From: Hydractinia symbiolongicarpus
Taxonomy: Eukaryota > Cnidaria > Hydrozoa > Anthoathecata > Hydractiniidae
Length of the DNA stretch: 64,000 bases
Assembly (NCBI RefSeq): GCF_029227915.1
Contig: NC_079876.1
Span: 22,568,001 to 22,632,000, forward strand
Reading direction: 5' to 3'
The stretch's first letter is position 1; every line of letters starts with the position of its first letter. A program made the translations under genes and the position numbers. The notes below the pieces were generated by a model that searched no databases, had not been told where the DNA came from, and saw only the letters and a program-made list of their open reading frames with translations. Below are positions 52,088 to 63,765 of this stretch, piece after piece.

Positions 52088-53966
52088 CTATCCAAGCAAT
52101 CGTTGTCGGTGCATTTGTTTTCCAGCATCCTCACGTTGTACTGACATCCATCGCGACTTTGGGACTGTACTGTCCATTCACTTTCTGACAGCTTTTCCAC
52201 TTTAGCGTCTGATATGTTTAAACCTTTGGTATGCCTTGAGTCCTCAATAGAAATATTTTTTAAATTTCCGTAATAAGTCAGGCTTCTCTTTCTACGCCAA
52301 TAGTCCTCTTCTTCAATGGTTAGCAGCAAATTGATGAGGTCGTCAATTCTTTTATTCGGTTTTCTTTCCATAACGAATGTTTTCAGTTTGTTATGAAACG
52401 ATTCAACAAACATATTAGTATCTGTGTTGCAATGTTCAAACTGCCTGTAACACATCGCCAATTTTTCGGCCCTTCGAACATAGCGGTCCTGAAAGTACTT
52501 GGCAAAAGCAGGAGCAATTACAGAACATTTTTTGAGGAATCCCCTTTGCAGAATTTCAAATTGTGAAGCATCTTTTTCATTTAAAATAACCAAAAGGTGT
52601 TGCATTACTTTATCTTGCTGGCTTTCTGGAACTAATTTCAGATTCCTGCGCCAAGCCCGGGTTATGTGCCACTTACACAGAAGGTGCTTAGTTTCTCCAA
52701 AAACAGCAGAAAATGCGTTCCATCCGGAATTATTATCGTCTGTCATCAAACAGTTAACTGTGAAGTCGTCAGGAGATCTGCTTTTTATTTCTTCTAAGAA
52801 TGGTCGGAGAGTTAATTCGTCATTTCGATTGGATATCAACCAACCCACTGGATAACCTTTATTAAATTCATCCGGCACGATCACAGTTGTCAATGGGAAC
52901 TCATACTTGTTCGTGCTGTGGGTGCCATCTATACAATGTACTTTGTTTGCAACCTTAATGAACATTTCCAGCTGTTCCCTTGTTTGAATTCCGATTGCAA
53001 AGAGATCCTTTTTGATATCGATATCATCGTACATTTTTGGCCCAATAGCAACTGACTGTCCCTGTGGCTTATACACAATAATACAGTTGTAATTTTCCAT
53101 TTCTAATTTTTTCACCAACAAGTGAGTTGATGTGCTGTCATCAGGGTGTAGCCTTCTACCGTATTTCATGTGTCTTTTTATGTCAGTAACATTGCTCTTA
53201 CTGACCAGATGTACCCGCGTTATTTTTGAGTTGTTTTCCCTGGTATTACGGTTACACATCCCGTCACGTAACTCCTTGTATACTTCGTTGACTGGTATAC
53301 CAATAGACAGTTTTGCCTTTATTTCCTGGCGGATGGTTGATGGTATGGGTTGAAAAACAGTATTTTCTAAATTGACTGCGTGGCTATGAGATGTGATATA
53401 CTCTACTCTAATTTCTTTATTAACTTTGTCCATGTGACAGGTCAATCTAGCTGGGCAAAAGCGTCCTGTTTTAATCTGACCGCGTTTAAATTTTTTCTCT
53501 GTTTTTTGAGCTGGTTCACCTTCTTTTCTATGCGATCTTCCGTCCCCGTCATGCTGGCAAACGTAATAAGCGTATTTCGTTAATTTAGAGTCGCCATCCC
53601 CTCTGTGTTTTGAAAAATATATGTGTTTATCTAATTCTTCTATTTCTTTCCATTCCATGAACATCTGTTCGTCCTCAAATACCAAGTTACGAACGTTTGT
53701 CTTCGTACCATGGAATGTGTTTAGGTGTGATATCATTCTACTTTTGTGGTAAAAAGTCTCTTCACAACCAGGGAATGTACATTTTGAACGCTTACCCTGA
53801 TCAGTTAACGTAGTGTTATGTTTCTTCAACATATGCGCTTTTAACTTATTTTTGCGTGTATAGTTTGCGTCGCATTCATCACATTGAAAGGTGGTTACAT
53901 TTTCTGTGATGACCTTTTCAGGGAATTCCGTATTAATTCCATCACTTTGCTTTTCGGCAGGTGAAT
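52088..53966 (-). CDS. MULE transposase core exon (exon 6)
   Basis: This 626-codon exon is uninterrupted. Approximate order from its start: C2H2 finger 1 (residues 28-52), finger 2 (62-86), a Cys/His-rich WRKY/FLYWCH-like block (CQHDGDG...CPARLTCHM...SHSH, 140-200), helical region, DDE catalytic core (350-560) with Asp in CIDGTH, Asp in MTDDN and Glu in VESFH, and the CxxH insertion LLCKWH. It ends in NKCTDNDCLDR at an AG/GTGAGT donor. The catalytic triad is intact, so the core may still fold. It would bind the TIRs and catalyse cut-and-paste transposition. Confidence 0.85.
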
Positions 53967-55056
53967 CTGAAAACATGAGTAAAAAGGTTAGAATAAAAGG
54001 AAAATATTTATCATTTAAAACATTTATCTCTATCGTATTTTTTACTTACCCGATCTTTTATCATGGGTAATTATAACTTCATCTTAAAGTGCTTGAAGCT
54101 TCTTTTCTCTTCTGCGCTTGTATCTTTTAGTTTGCTCTAAAATAATAAAAACGTGCCTTGCCTAAAAACTCAGAATTTTTTACTTATTTTCTCGCAAGGA
54201 CGCTACTTTCTAGACGTATTACAAATACGAAAGGTAGTTGGGAAGTGCATACATAACTTACTAGAAACTTCTTTTTCAACATCTGAAAATATTTTATTTA
54301 GCTCTGTGTTGCATTCATATTCCGAAGAACTGTCAACTAAAAAAAAGTGTATAATACTGTATATTGGAAACAGTTTGGCGATTACTTTTTAACATTAAGG
54401 ATACTTTACTCATCTTACTCACTCACCGATTATTGAGTACTTTGCTTTGTTTATATTTTGCTTCAAGCAACCTTGTGAAAAATATTTTTAAAAGACTAAA
54501 ACATTTTGTGACAGTGTCTATGAAGTAAAAAATTACATTTTAGAGACCTTACCTAATTCTTCGCTAGTTTCCCTTATACTGGCTTTGTATAAAAGCTTCT
54601 CCCCGATAACGTTCGAACTTGATTCTTCTACAAACAAGAAAACACTCATTGAAAAAAAGGTAAAACATTTGGCGAGACAACTTTCATAAAGAAAATACAG
54701 TTTTTCTCACCTGTTTTTTCTATTTCCATAACTAATTCTTCCACAAACTATCTACAACAAATAGTTTAGCCGAGAACAAGCACCCAGCACAAAGTAAATA
54801 AACGTTTTATATATAATTTTTAATATTTCAAAAAATGGACTAGCTTCAAATATGTACTAACTCAATTTCCTTGATGATATGATTTTCCCGCGCGCACGTG
54901 GGGTTTGTTTTGATGTTTAAGCCTATGACTTTGAACCCTTGATTCCATATTTGGTGTTCTGATATTAAACTTACAACGGAGTGTAACGATATCTTCATCT
55001 GAGAGATTATTTAAAAAATGGGGCAATGACTGCCTTTCCGTTAATTCACCTTGTGC

Positions 55057-56577
55057 TTCGACCGCCATTATTGCAGCATTAAAAACGCGCTTCAAAATCT
55101 TGAAAAAAACATCAGGATACCTCCTGACGTCACAAGAGCCAAAACCACACCGTCTTGCAGCATGAAAACGACGAAGCGAGATTTCTATATGAAATTAATT
55201 ATTAAGAAGTTGTTCCGCTATCACAATTCTAATTAGCTTTAAAAATATTTTCTTTTTCATATTGTAAACATGTTTTTTGATTGGATGTCCCTACTCTCCA
55301 GTGGAGGATTCGAAGTTTCGTATTAAGAAAGGATGTTGTGTGGGTAAAGGGATGACCTAAGAAACAAGGGCTACTTCATCAGACGCACAGGCCTTGTTTC
55401 TTATACCGCTTTCTGCTCGGGTAGTGAAATTGATCCGTGATAGAATCAAAACAACCCGACCTGGCGTAAGCGGTCAGTCATTACGAAGGGTCTGTTTATA
55501 ACGAAAGGGTTACCTCTAAATAATTCTTTCTCGATTTGTTTGTTGACCATGCTTAACAGATTTGGTTAGTGATTGATAACAAACCACGAAAGATTATTAG
55601 CGAGGTGAAAAGGAAAGGGAAAAAATGTACTGTCTTGTTGCTAAAGAAGACTAAGTCACGTGATTTTATGGGTAAATATAGTTGGTAGGTGATAGGCACC
55701 TGTAATTGCCGTCCGGGAAAAAAAACGAGCCTTCATTACCCCTGCCAAAAGGCCCTGTAGAGAGGATATTTTTGAAAACTCAATTAAATACTCATGAATG
55801 ACATAATTTTGTTTTACTTTTTATTTTATGTAATTTGTACATTTTTATTTTTTTTATTTTTTTAATTAAGTTAAAATACATTTTCGGCATCATGGAAAAC
55901 CTATGTTAACTCATTTTTAGAAACTTCACGCCCTTCCATATATCCTGTGTATACCCCGTCAGGCTCTGGATAAGCATCACAAATTTTTGTCTCTACGCAA
56001 TGACAGCACGGTCATTAACGGCAGGAAAAAAAGTGTGCGCATGCGCCATTATTTGTTATCAAATTTTCTGCCGCAAGCGATTCATAATGGCCACCATTGC
56101 ACGTGCTTCAAATTTCCCTTAAAAACATATGTTTTTTGAGCCTCTGCGGTAGAAATCATCTCTTAAGAAGATTTTATTTTAGTAGAGCAGGCCTTGGACT
56201 ATACAAAAACTCTAGATTCGACTACCCGATCACTTTCACTTTTGTTGGGAGGAGACAGAAAGAATAGCAATGTGTTGATCATAAATTTTATATGTTGGTG
56301 AAAAATGAAGATATTTGCCTTTCAACGCAAAGTCATGCTTTAAGACATGTTTTTCCTGAAAGCTGATAGCCTGTTTTATCAATTAAAACCAGTGGTTTGT
56401 GGCTGCCACATTTTTTCTGAAAGAAATTGGTCCTTGGAAATGACCTTTCACAAGACTTCATAAATCGGTAAATATCATTATTTTAAATGAGAATTGGGCA
56501 CTCAATAAGATAAATATAAGCAATAAACCAGTGTTAGATGTGAAAAATGTTGCTTTTGGCTACCCCCTAACCTTTCA
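55057..56577. other. No gene recognised
   Basis: AT-rich flank. A short open frame crossing the MULE right TIR (54862-55095, minus) is part TIR and part flank and is not a gene. Confidence 0.5.
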
Positions 56578-56660
56578 CAGTCAGGGTAAACACTTAATTA
56601 GGCGATGGTAGGCTAATCAGGGCATACCACCTACTTAGGCGACTCATTGTAGCCTAGTTA

Positions 56661-58612
56661 CTTTTTTACATCCATAGCAAATTCTATTAGGAACAAAATT
56701 CCACCTACATCCAAGAGGTACTCTGACTACCTCAAAAACCCAAACCCAGACTCAATTTTTTTATCACCTGTTACCCAAGAAGAAATCATCGGGATTATTG
56801 GCAACATCTCTCCAGGAAAATCTTCTGGACCAAACAGTATTCCAATCAAAATTCTAAAATTGTTGGAAAATGATATTTCCAAACCTATATCAATTTTGAT
56901 CAATCTTTCGTTTGAATCTGGTATCTTTCCTAGATCTTTAAAAACATCCAGAGTGGTGCCTGTTTACAAAAACAAAGGTTCTTCTATAGATGTGTCAAAT
57001 TACAGACCAATCTCATTATTGTCAAACATTGATAAAATCTATGAAAAGGTTATGTACAACAGAATCATAGGCTTTCTCAACAACCATGATATCCTATATC
57101 CCAAACAGTTTGGATTCAGAAAACAGCATTCAACATCACAGGCTGTGCTTACTATAGTTGAACGCATTAGACATTGCCTTGACAAAGGTGAGCTTGCCTG
57201 TGGAGTGTTTGTCGACTTACAAAAAGCTTTTGATACTGTTGACCACAAAATCCTTCTATCCAAGCTAAATCACTATGGTATTCGGGGAAAAGCAAATGAT
57301 TGGTTCAGGTCTTATTTAACTGGTCGTCTCCAGTATGTCTCAATCGGTGAATTCAAATCTCAACTTAAAGCCATTCTACATGGTGTGCCTCAAGGCTCTG
57401 TTCTTGGTCCGCTGCTGTTCTTGTTGTATATTAATGATCTGCATAATTGTATCAAATCGTCAGAGACCTATCATTTTGCTGACGACACTCATCTGCTGAA
57501 ATTCTCAAAATCACTAGAATCCCTTTGTAGAGGGATGAATGCTGATCTTAAACGCCTTGTGTGTTGGCTTAATGCCAACAAAATATCACTGAACTCCAGC
57601 AAAACAGAGTTTCTTGTATTTAGATCCCAATCTCGTAGGCTTGAATTTTTACCTTTTTTGATTCTATGCGGTAAGCGCATTTATCCTAGCAAAAGTGTGA
57701 AATACCTGGGTGTTCATGTTGATGAACATCTTTCCTGGAAGTATCATGTCTCATCTGTGGCTACTAAACTTCAAAGAGCCAATGGGATGTTATCTAAAAT
57801 TCGTCACTATGTTCCCCTAAAATCCCTGCTAAACATTTACCATGCTATCTTTAGTTCTCACTTAAGCTATGCTTGCCAAGTATGGGGCACTCGAGACACC
57901 ACAGTAGCCCACAGAATACTTACCCTCCAAAAGGCTGCCCTCAGGCTGATCACCTTCAGTGAACCAAGATCCCCATCTTAGCCTATATTTGCAGAACTTG
58001 GAATTCTTAAATTCTTCGACCTAGTTAAAGTCCTTAACATTCAATTTATCCACAAATTCCTAAACTCTAACCTCCCATCTGACACACTTACCTTACTCAA
58101 ATTTGATCGAATCTCACACTCTCATGAAACTAGATGTAACACAATTGGTTTGCTTATTGAACCAACAGTTAACACATCGACGTTTGGATCTTTTTCATTC
58201 TCTAGAATCTCCACATTACAGTGGAACAATCTGCAAAGAAATTATCCTGATACTAACCTCACAAACTGTAAATTAAGCACAATCAAATCCCTAGCTACAA
58301 GTTTCTACATGAGTCAATACATCAACTAGCTTTCCTCTTCATTATTTTGTCTCTTTACTTTTTTCTATTTGACTATATGATACTGAATTTTCATTTATAC
58401 TAATTATAATCAATAATGCTTTTTCATTTTAATCTTTGTAAACTTACAGTATTTACTGACATATGAAAATATTTCACATTTTTCTTGGTGGCTTTCTCCT
58501 TTGTTTAGCCTTGGCTATCGGGAAAGTCTCCTTCCTAATTGCTAATTTATTCTTTTAGTAATGTAAATTGTCATTTCTTAGGTAAATAAATGTTTACTTA
58601 CTTACTTACTTA
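56661..58612 (+). mobile_element. 5'-truncated LINE with (TTAC)n tail
   Basis: Flanked by the 7-bp direct repeat CTAGTTA (56654-56660 and 58613-58619). The body encodes RT; the 3' end is a TTAC microsatellite preceded by GGTAAATAAATG. It is a typical 5'-truncated target-primed insertion into the MITE, and the youngest event here. Confidence 0.9.
56662..58329 (+). pseudogene. LINE reverse transcriptase, one in-frame stop
   Basis: A single frame runs from the truncation point to TAG 58327-58329, with one nonsense codon (TAG 57979-57981). Motifs: PGKSSGPNSIPIKIL, SNYRPISLLSNIDKIYEKVM, GVFVDLQKAFDTVDHKILLS, LHGVPQGSVLGPLLFLLYIN, YHFADDTHLL (catalytic FADD), KVKYLGV-type block SVKYLGVHVD, then ILTLQKAALRLITF and, after the stop, PIFAELGILKFFDLVKVLNI. 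It belongs to the Jockey/CR1-like superfamily of LINE RTs. The endonuclease portion is missing. It is distinct from the LINE at 18528-23261 (FADD and TTAC tail versus YADD and CAA tail). Confidence 0.85.
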
Positions 58613-59334
58613 CTAGTTAGACTATATGCAATCTAGTTAAGACATTACAATATTTAATGGTTTTTCACACATTCCTAAGAAAAAATCGCAAAAACACTTT
58701 GTTCAGAATGGATAGTCTAGCTACGCAACCATGATTCCAAAATTGTCACCTGTGCCTCGATATGTTCGCGCAAGTAAGAATTATGTTAAAATGAAATATA
58801 TAACCTAATTAGGTTACGTGTTGCCTATTTAGGCGACGATAGTAAAATACGCAATAATTTAATGAAGATATTCTTTCACAAAAAACGCAAAAAAAAAATG
58901 TTTTTTTTTAAGATGGATGTGGTAACAATTTGTTCTGTAACGTTACTTTTTTATTCACATCCTGTTTTAACAACGTTGAAATCTTAGTCAAACAATACCA
59001 CGTTTTCGTCCGCCATATTTTTTCCCCTGTGGCGTGGATGACTGAAATCCATTATTTAAAACAACAAAAATTGCCATACAAGGTTTGGGCCATAAGTTGC
59101 CAATGCGCGATGCAAATAAGACAATAATTGGTCAAAATTGTCTGCAAAGTGGACAGATTTGATTCACATAAAAATTGTAGTGTGAAACGCAATGATTTCG
59201 ACATATTTACAACAAAGTTTCGTTCGCCTAGTTAGACTACGGGTAGTGTAATTAAACTACATCATGTCGCCTAACTAAAAGACTTGCCTAATTAGGTCAT
59301 GTCGCCTAATAAGGTGTTTACCCTGACTGTTTCA

Positions 59335-61947
59335 CAGTTCTGCAAAAGGGGTTAGGGTTTATTAATAGTTCTGCTAAAAATAATTTTTCGTAGCGAAGGT
59401 TTGTTTGTTACTGAAAAATCTCATACAAAAAGAAATCATAATATTTTTCTATAATATGTATATAATTAACACAACAACAAGTAACCATAAACCAGAGACA
59501 TTCCGGTGCATTTATTTGGACAGCATATCTGTTCGTACCCTGGAAAAATCTTTTGACTTATATAATTGAGGCTTATGCCGAGTTTGTGGTGTCTGATAAA
59601 TCATGAAAAATTTATGTTTATCTCGGCAAAAAAAAAAAAATAGTTTCATCAGAAAAAAGTCAGGGATTTCACAGGAATATGTTAAACATTAACTCACATG
59701 TCTGTACATTTTTCATGCACACTTTGCTATAATTTTACATGCTTTTTATGAGAGCCTCAGGTTTTTTTAAAAGATAAGAGCTTTTTGTAGGCCTTGCCGT
59801 CTGCTCAATCATTGTTTTCCAAACCAAAAATAACGTAGCCTGCGGTTGTGGTAAACACTGAAACTATCTAGAATCACCAGAACCACTTAGAATCAACCAG
59901 AATCACCCACACCCAGCTGGAATCAGTCAGAATGACCTAGGAACAGACCGAATTAACACGAACCAATCAGCCACTTAAAAAAAATATAAACAACCAGGAA
60001 GAAACGCTGGTGTAAATAGTGCGTTAATAATTGGCTCCGTATCGAACGTGTATTCCATAGACTTTAAAGGCAAAGACTCTTGTTAGGTAGAAGACCTTAT
60101 ATTTAGTAAGAAGTTGGGAATTATGAAACTTTTTCGTACAAAAAATTACATTTTATAATTGAGACTTGAAAAACAAAACTTTTCGTTTTTCGGGAAGTCG
60201 GCTGTACAAGGTTTGTACCCTGTGTCCATTGAACGTTGATAGCTGGTCCGTTAAATTTTTGAATTATAAAAGATTGAAAACGATTGCCACACATTGGACA
60301 CGCATGCGTCTTCGTGGTTTTGGGTGGTTCCGGGTGATTCTGGTAGCTTATATTGTACTTTCTGTTTTTTCACATTATAGGGAACCAGTCCCAAATTGTT
60401 CTATGATACAAAACATGTTGGCACGATTTCATTGAACTAATTTTGACCCAACAATTCACAATTTTAAGCGTCATTCAAACGTGATTTGCATGTGAAGATT
60501 TGTTGACAGAAGCGGTTAAAAAAAATATGGAACAATGATGAAACAGAAGAGCTTGCTGATTTGCTCGATTACCACTTCTTGTTGGATGCGTTTGAAATAA
60601 GAATATATTCGTTAAATACAGATTATAAATTGAAATAAATACTTGTAATAGCCTAATTTGTAAAGTATTTTTATATAATTCACTTTCGTGGTGAAAAATC
60701 TCACAATTAGGGAATGGTCTAGGCTGAAATGTCTGTGTAAATTGTTAGCTTTTTCGTTTAACATATAGATAGCTATATAACTGTACAATTTTTTTCATTT
60801 GCAATCAGTTGCTAGTCTAACAACAACAACAACAACAATAATGATAAATATTTAAAGTGTTTCTAGCCCAAAAAATCACAAAAACCTATTGTTAGTGGAT
60901 TATTTCCATTGGGGTCCACTGAGTCTGAGTGAAGCTAGCTTTCTCACATTTACGTTTAGTTTAAGCAGGCTTCTAGGTAGAGAAAACTAATCAAGACCAA
61001 CCTTAGAGCTAGCTAAGGTTACAGATCAGATGAATTATTTTTTTCCTTTTAAAATTTAATTTTAGTAGTAAAATATCGTTTGTTCTTTGTTTATTAGCGT
61101 TATTTTACATTTCTAATAGTTGTCAACCATTTTTTTTTGTGTGTGTGAAAACGAAAGTGAAATGTATGGTGTAAAAAAGCTCAAAATTTTAGTAATAAAA
61201 AAGTGGCAGCTAATACGATACAGCTAATGCAAACAGGAAAAGTAATTTTTAGGCAAAACCTTGCGTCAGAATGTTGTACAAGAGTGCTCGTGTACTGGTA
61301 AATTGTGAACTAGCCATCCGGGCTTTTGTGGACCTTGCCGTCTGTTTAGGCTGCCCCGGGTAGCAACCAAAGGCGAAATAGTAGTCTATGGTCATCCTTT
61401 TTTAGTTTTAAAAGAAAAAAAATTAAATTTTCTTTTGTTGGGCAACTAAACAAGATAATAGAGAGTGAGGTCAATATCGATGACGTCATAATCTTATGCC
61501 GTAGGCGCTTTTTTTAAAAAAAAAATTTGGCGCGTGCGCACACTTTTTTTCCTTAAAATCGCGGTTTTAAACGACCGTGCAATTGTTGCATTTACACCAC
61601 GACGTAGCGTCAAGGTTAATCCTTAATTCTGCTATTTCCCCATCCCTATCACTGTCATATGTCACCCACGATGAGTCCGATAAATCCCCCCCCTACGTTT
61701 AGGTTTAAACTGGAAGCCAAGTACAACGTTAGAACATTTTAATTCCGACTCATCCGAAGATTACAGTACTTAACAAACGTGTTGCTTTTAAAAGAAAACA
61801 AATAATTCTGCATTAAGCAAACAACAAAATTTTTTTCTAGCGCTAAGGAATCTTCTATATCTCATAAATATTTAATACTTCGAAACATATCAACAAGGCA
61901 TTCTAAACACGAATTAGTCAGTAGAATATATCACCGTGAGGTATCTA
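59335..61947. other. No gene recognised; short repeats
   Basis: Contains an array of AGAATCACCAGAACCAC-like units (59868-59960) and their inverse near 60318-60348 (GGTTCCGGGTGATTCTGGTA), and a short AAC microsatellite (60821-60839). No coding region supported. Confidence 0.5.
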
Positions 61948-62610
61948 TCTCTTATAATAATACGCTAAGTGTGTCCGTCTGTCTGTCTGTCACTTTTGCA
62001 AAGTCTATTATATTTTCCATAATTTTCTTCAATGAAGTCTATAAAATATCACCTATAAAATTGTTCTGTAATTTACCAAACTTTAGCGTTAAACTAATAT
62101 TAACGTCAAAGAAAAGTATTTTAAATTAATGAAGCCATTACAGTGCACTTAAAACTTTGAGGCCAAATAACTTAGAAACGAAGTGGTGACGTCAATGATT
62201 TTTCATCGAGTGGGTAACTAGGGACCACCTAGAACCAATTTCGGTACGTTTCCCAAACCTGGGTCCCCAAATCCGTTTCGGAATGGACGGGTTGCTGACG
62301 TCATCAAAAAACCTTCAAACCCTAATATCTCTGCAACCGTTTGTCAAAAGTACATGATCCTATACATTTTCTTGATCAGCTTTCCAAGATCTATCAGGAA
62401 GGCAACGGGTATACAAATTTCTCAAAAAAATTTTTTTGTGTTTTGACGGACTTTGTTGACATCAACCCAATTTTTTAAACCTTATATCTTCTTAGGCATT
62501 CGCCAAAAGCACACGATTCTACGGGTTGCTGGCGTTATCAAATTCAAATGACGCCTCTTTTTATTTTTTATCCTGTCTTAGTGGATTTTTCCACGGGCTT
62601 TATCGACTAG
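61948..62610 (+). mobile_element. Non-autonomous Helitron, array copy 1
   Basis: Begins TCTCTTATAATAATACGCTA after an A and ends with the GTGGATTTTTCCAC hairpin then GGGCTTTATCGACTAG. No ORF. It shares its interior with copies 2-4 (GTTTCGGAATGGACGG, ATCTCTGCAACCGTTTGTCA, TACATTTTCTTGATCAGC). Confidence 0.85.
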
Positions 62611-63193
62611 TCTCTTATAATAATACGCTAAGTGTGTCCGTCTGTCTGTGACAGGCAAAGTGGATGTCTTCTTTTTCCTTTGATGTTGCCGAAAAATGCA
62701 TCTCTAATATGTCAAATTTTCTGACGTTACGGCGCGACGAAAATAACACTACTTTAACGTCAATATCCTATATTAAATCAATGAAACCATTACAGTGCAC
62801 CTAAAACTTTGAGGCCAAATAACTTGGAAACGAGGTGGTGACGTCAATGTTTTTTCACCGCGTGGGTAACTAGGGACAACTTGGGACCAATTTGGGAAAG
62901 TTTTCCAAACCTGGGTCCCCGAATCCGTTTCGGAATGGACGGTTTGATGACGTCATCAAAAAACCTTTAAACCTTGATATCTCTGCAACCGTTTGTCAAA
63001 GATACATGATCATATACATTTTCTTGATCAGCATTTCAAGATCTATACGATGAAGGCAACAGGTATACAAATTTCTAAAAAAATATATTTATTTTGTATT
63101 TGCACTGCTGACGTCAGCAAAAAAACTAAAAACAACCTATTTCTCCATTGTCCTTCTGCCTAAGTGGATTACTCCACGGGATTTATCGACTAG
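62611..63193 (+). mobile_element. Non-autonomous Helitron, array copy 2
   Basis: Starts TCTCTTATAATAATACGCTA directly after the CTAG of copy 1 and ends GTGGATTACTCCACGGGATTTATCGACTAG-type terminus (positions 63164-63193). The hairpin in this copy has one changed loop base. Confidence 0.85.
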
Positions 63194-63765
63194 TCTCTTA
63201 TAATAATACGGAGCTTCTGTCTGTGACTTTTGCAAAGTCGATAAAATTTCTTTGATAAAATCTATAAAACATCGTCTATAAATTTGTTCTGTAAATTAGC
63301 AAACTTTGACGTTAAAGCAATATTGACGTCAAAGGAAAGTATATTAAGATAAGTGAAGCCATTGCATTGCACTTTTAAATTTAAGGCTAAATAACTTGGA
63401 AACGGGTGGAAATAACTGACGTCATCTCCTGCGTAGGTAACTAAGGACCACCTTTGACCAATTTGGGTAAGTTTCCCAAACCTGGGTCCCTGAATCCGTT
63501 TCGGGAATGGACGGGTTGATGACGTCATCAAAAAACCTTCAAACCCTAATATCTCTGCAACCGTTTGTCAAAAATACACGATCCTTTACATTTTCTTGAT
63601 CAGCGTTTCAAGATCTATACGATGAAGGCAACAGGCATACACATTTCTGAAAAAAAAAGTTTTGTGTTCTGACATGTCTCTGCTGACGTCATCAAAATTT
63701 AAATGACGGTTATTTTTCTCTGTTATCCTGCCTAAGTGGATTTTTCCACGGGCCTTATCGACTAG
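63194..63765 (+). mobile_element. Non-autonomous Helitron, array copy 3
   Basis: Starts TCTCTTATAATAATACGGAG directly after copy 2 and ends with the GTGGATTTTTCCAC hairpin, GGGCCTTATCGACTAG at 63765. Confidence 0.85.

Larger units (their letters stand above)
50122..54729 (-). pseudogene. MULE transposase-SWIM-Ulp1-PHD multi-domain gene, nine exons
   Basis: Exons: 54729-54711, 54627-54553, 54471-54427, 54336-54262, 54135-54049, 53966-52088, 51897-50583, 50474-50347, 50255-50122. All junctions have GT-AG ends and matching phases. The protein starts MEIEKT. Exon 6 holds two C2H2 fingers (CDECDANY..., CTFPGCEETF...), a Cys/His block, and the DDE core CIDGTHSTN, CLMTDDNNSGWNAF, LLCKWH and NMFVESFHNKLK. 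Exon 7 starts with SWIM (CNCLDTELICKHIH), then a Ulp1/C48 protease (THWILTVVD, VLDPM, QKDARSCGVYCC: His-Asp-Gln-Cys). Exons 8-9 end in a PHD-like finger (CRACLKKK, WVQCTRCPQWYHCKC). Lesions: TAA at 54083-54085, one-base loss near 51195, TAG at 50167-50169. Confidence 0.8.
49699..55047 (-). mobile_element. Mutator-like element (MULE), 5.35 kb
   Basis: The termini are 35-bp perfect inverted repeats beginning GAATTAACGGAAAGGCAGTC (49699-49733 and 55013-55047). They are flanked by ACGTTGTGC (49690-49698) and ACCTTGTGC (55048-55056), a 9-bp target duplication with one difference, diagnostic of Mutator. One nine-exon minus-strand gene fills the element. Only three coding lesions were seen, so the insertion is relatively young. 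Confidence 0.93.
56578..59329. mobile_element. MITE with CAGTCAGGGTAAACAC termini, interrupted by a LINE
   Basis: Ends CAGTCAGGGTAAACAC (56578) and GTGTTTACCCTGACTG (to 59329) are inverse, flanked by TTTCA on both sides (56573-56577, 59330-59334). The interior next to both ends has many copies of TTAGGCGAC / GTCGCCTAA in either orientation, likely subterminal transposase sites. Without the LINE (56661-58612) the element is ~0.8 kb and non-coding. The transposon superfamily is unclear; 5-bp TSD and CAG ends would allow several. Confidence 0.75.

Noticed and set aside
54862-55095. Minus-strand 77-residue open frame with basic residues
   Set aside because: It crosses the right TIR of the MULE and its flank, so it is part terminal repeat and part unrelated DNA. 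No family signature.
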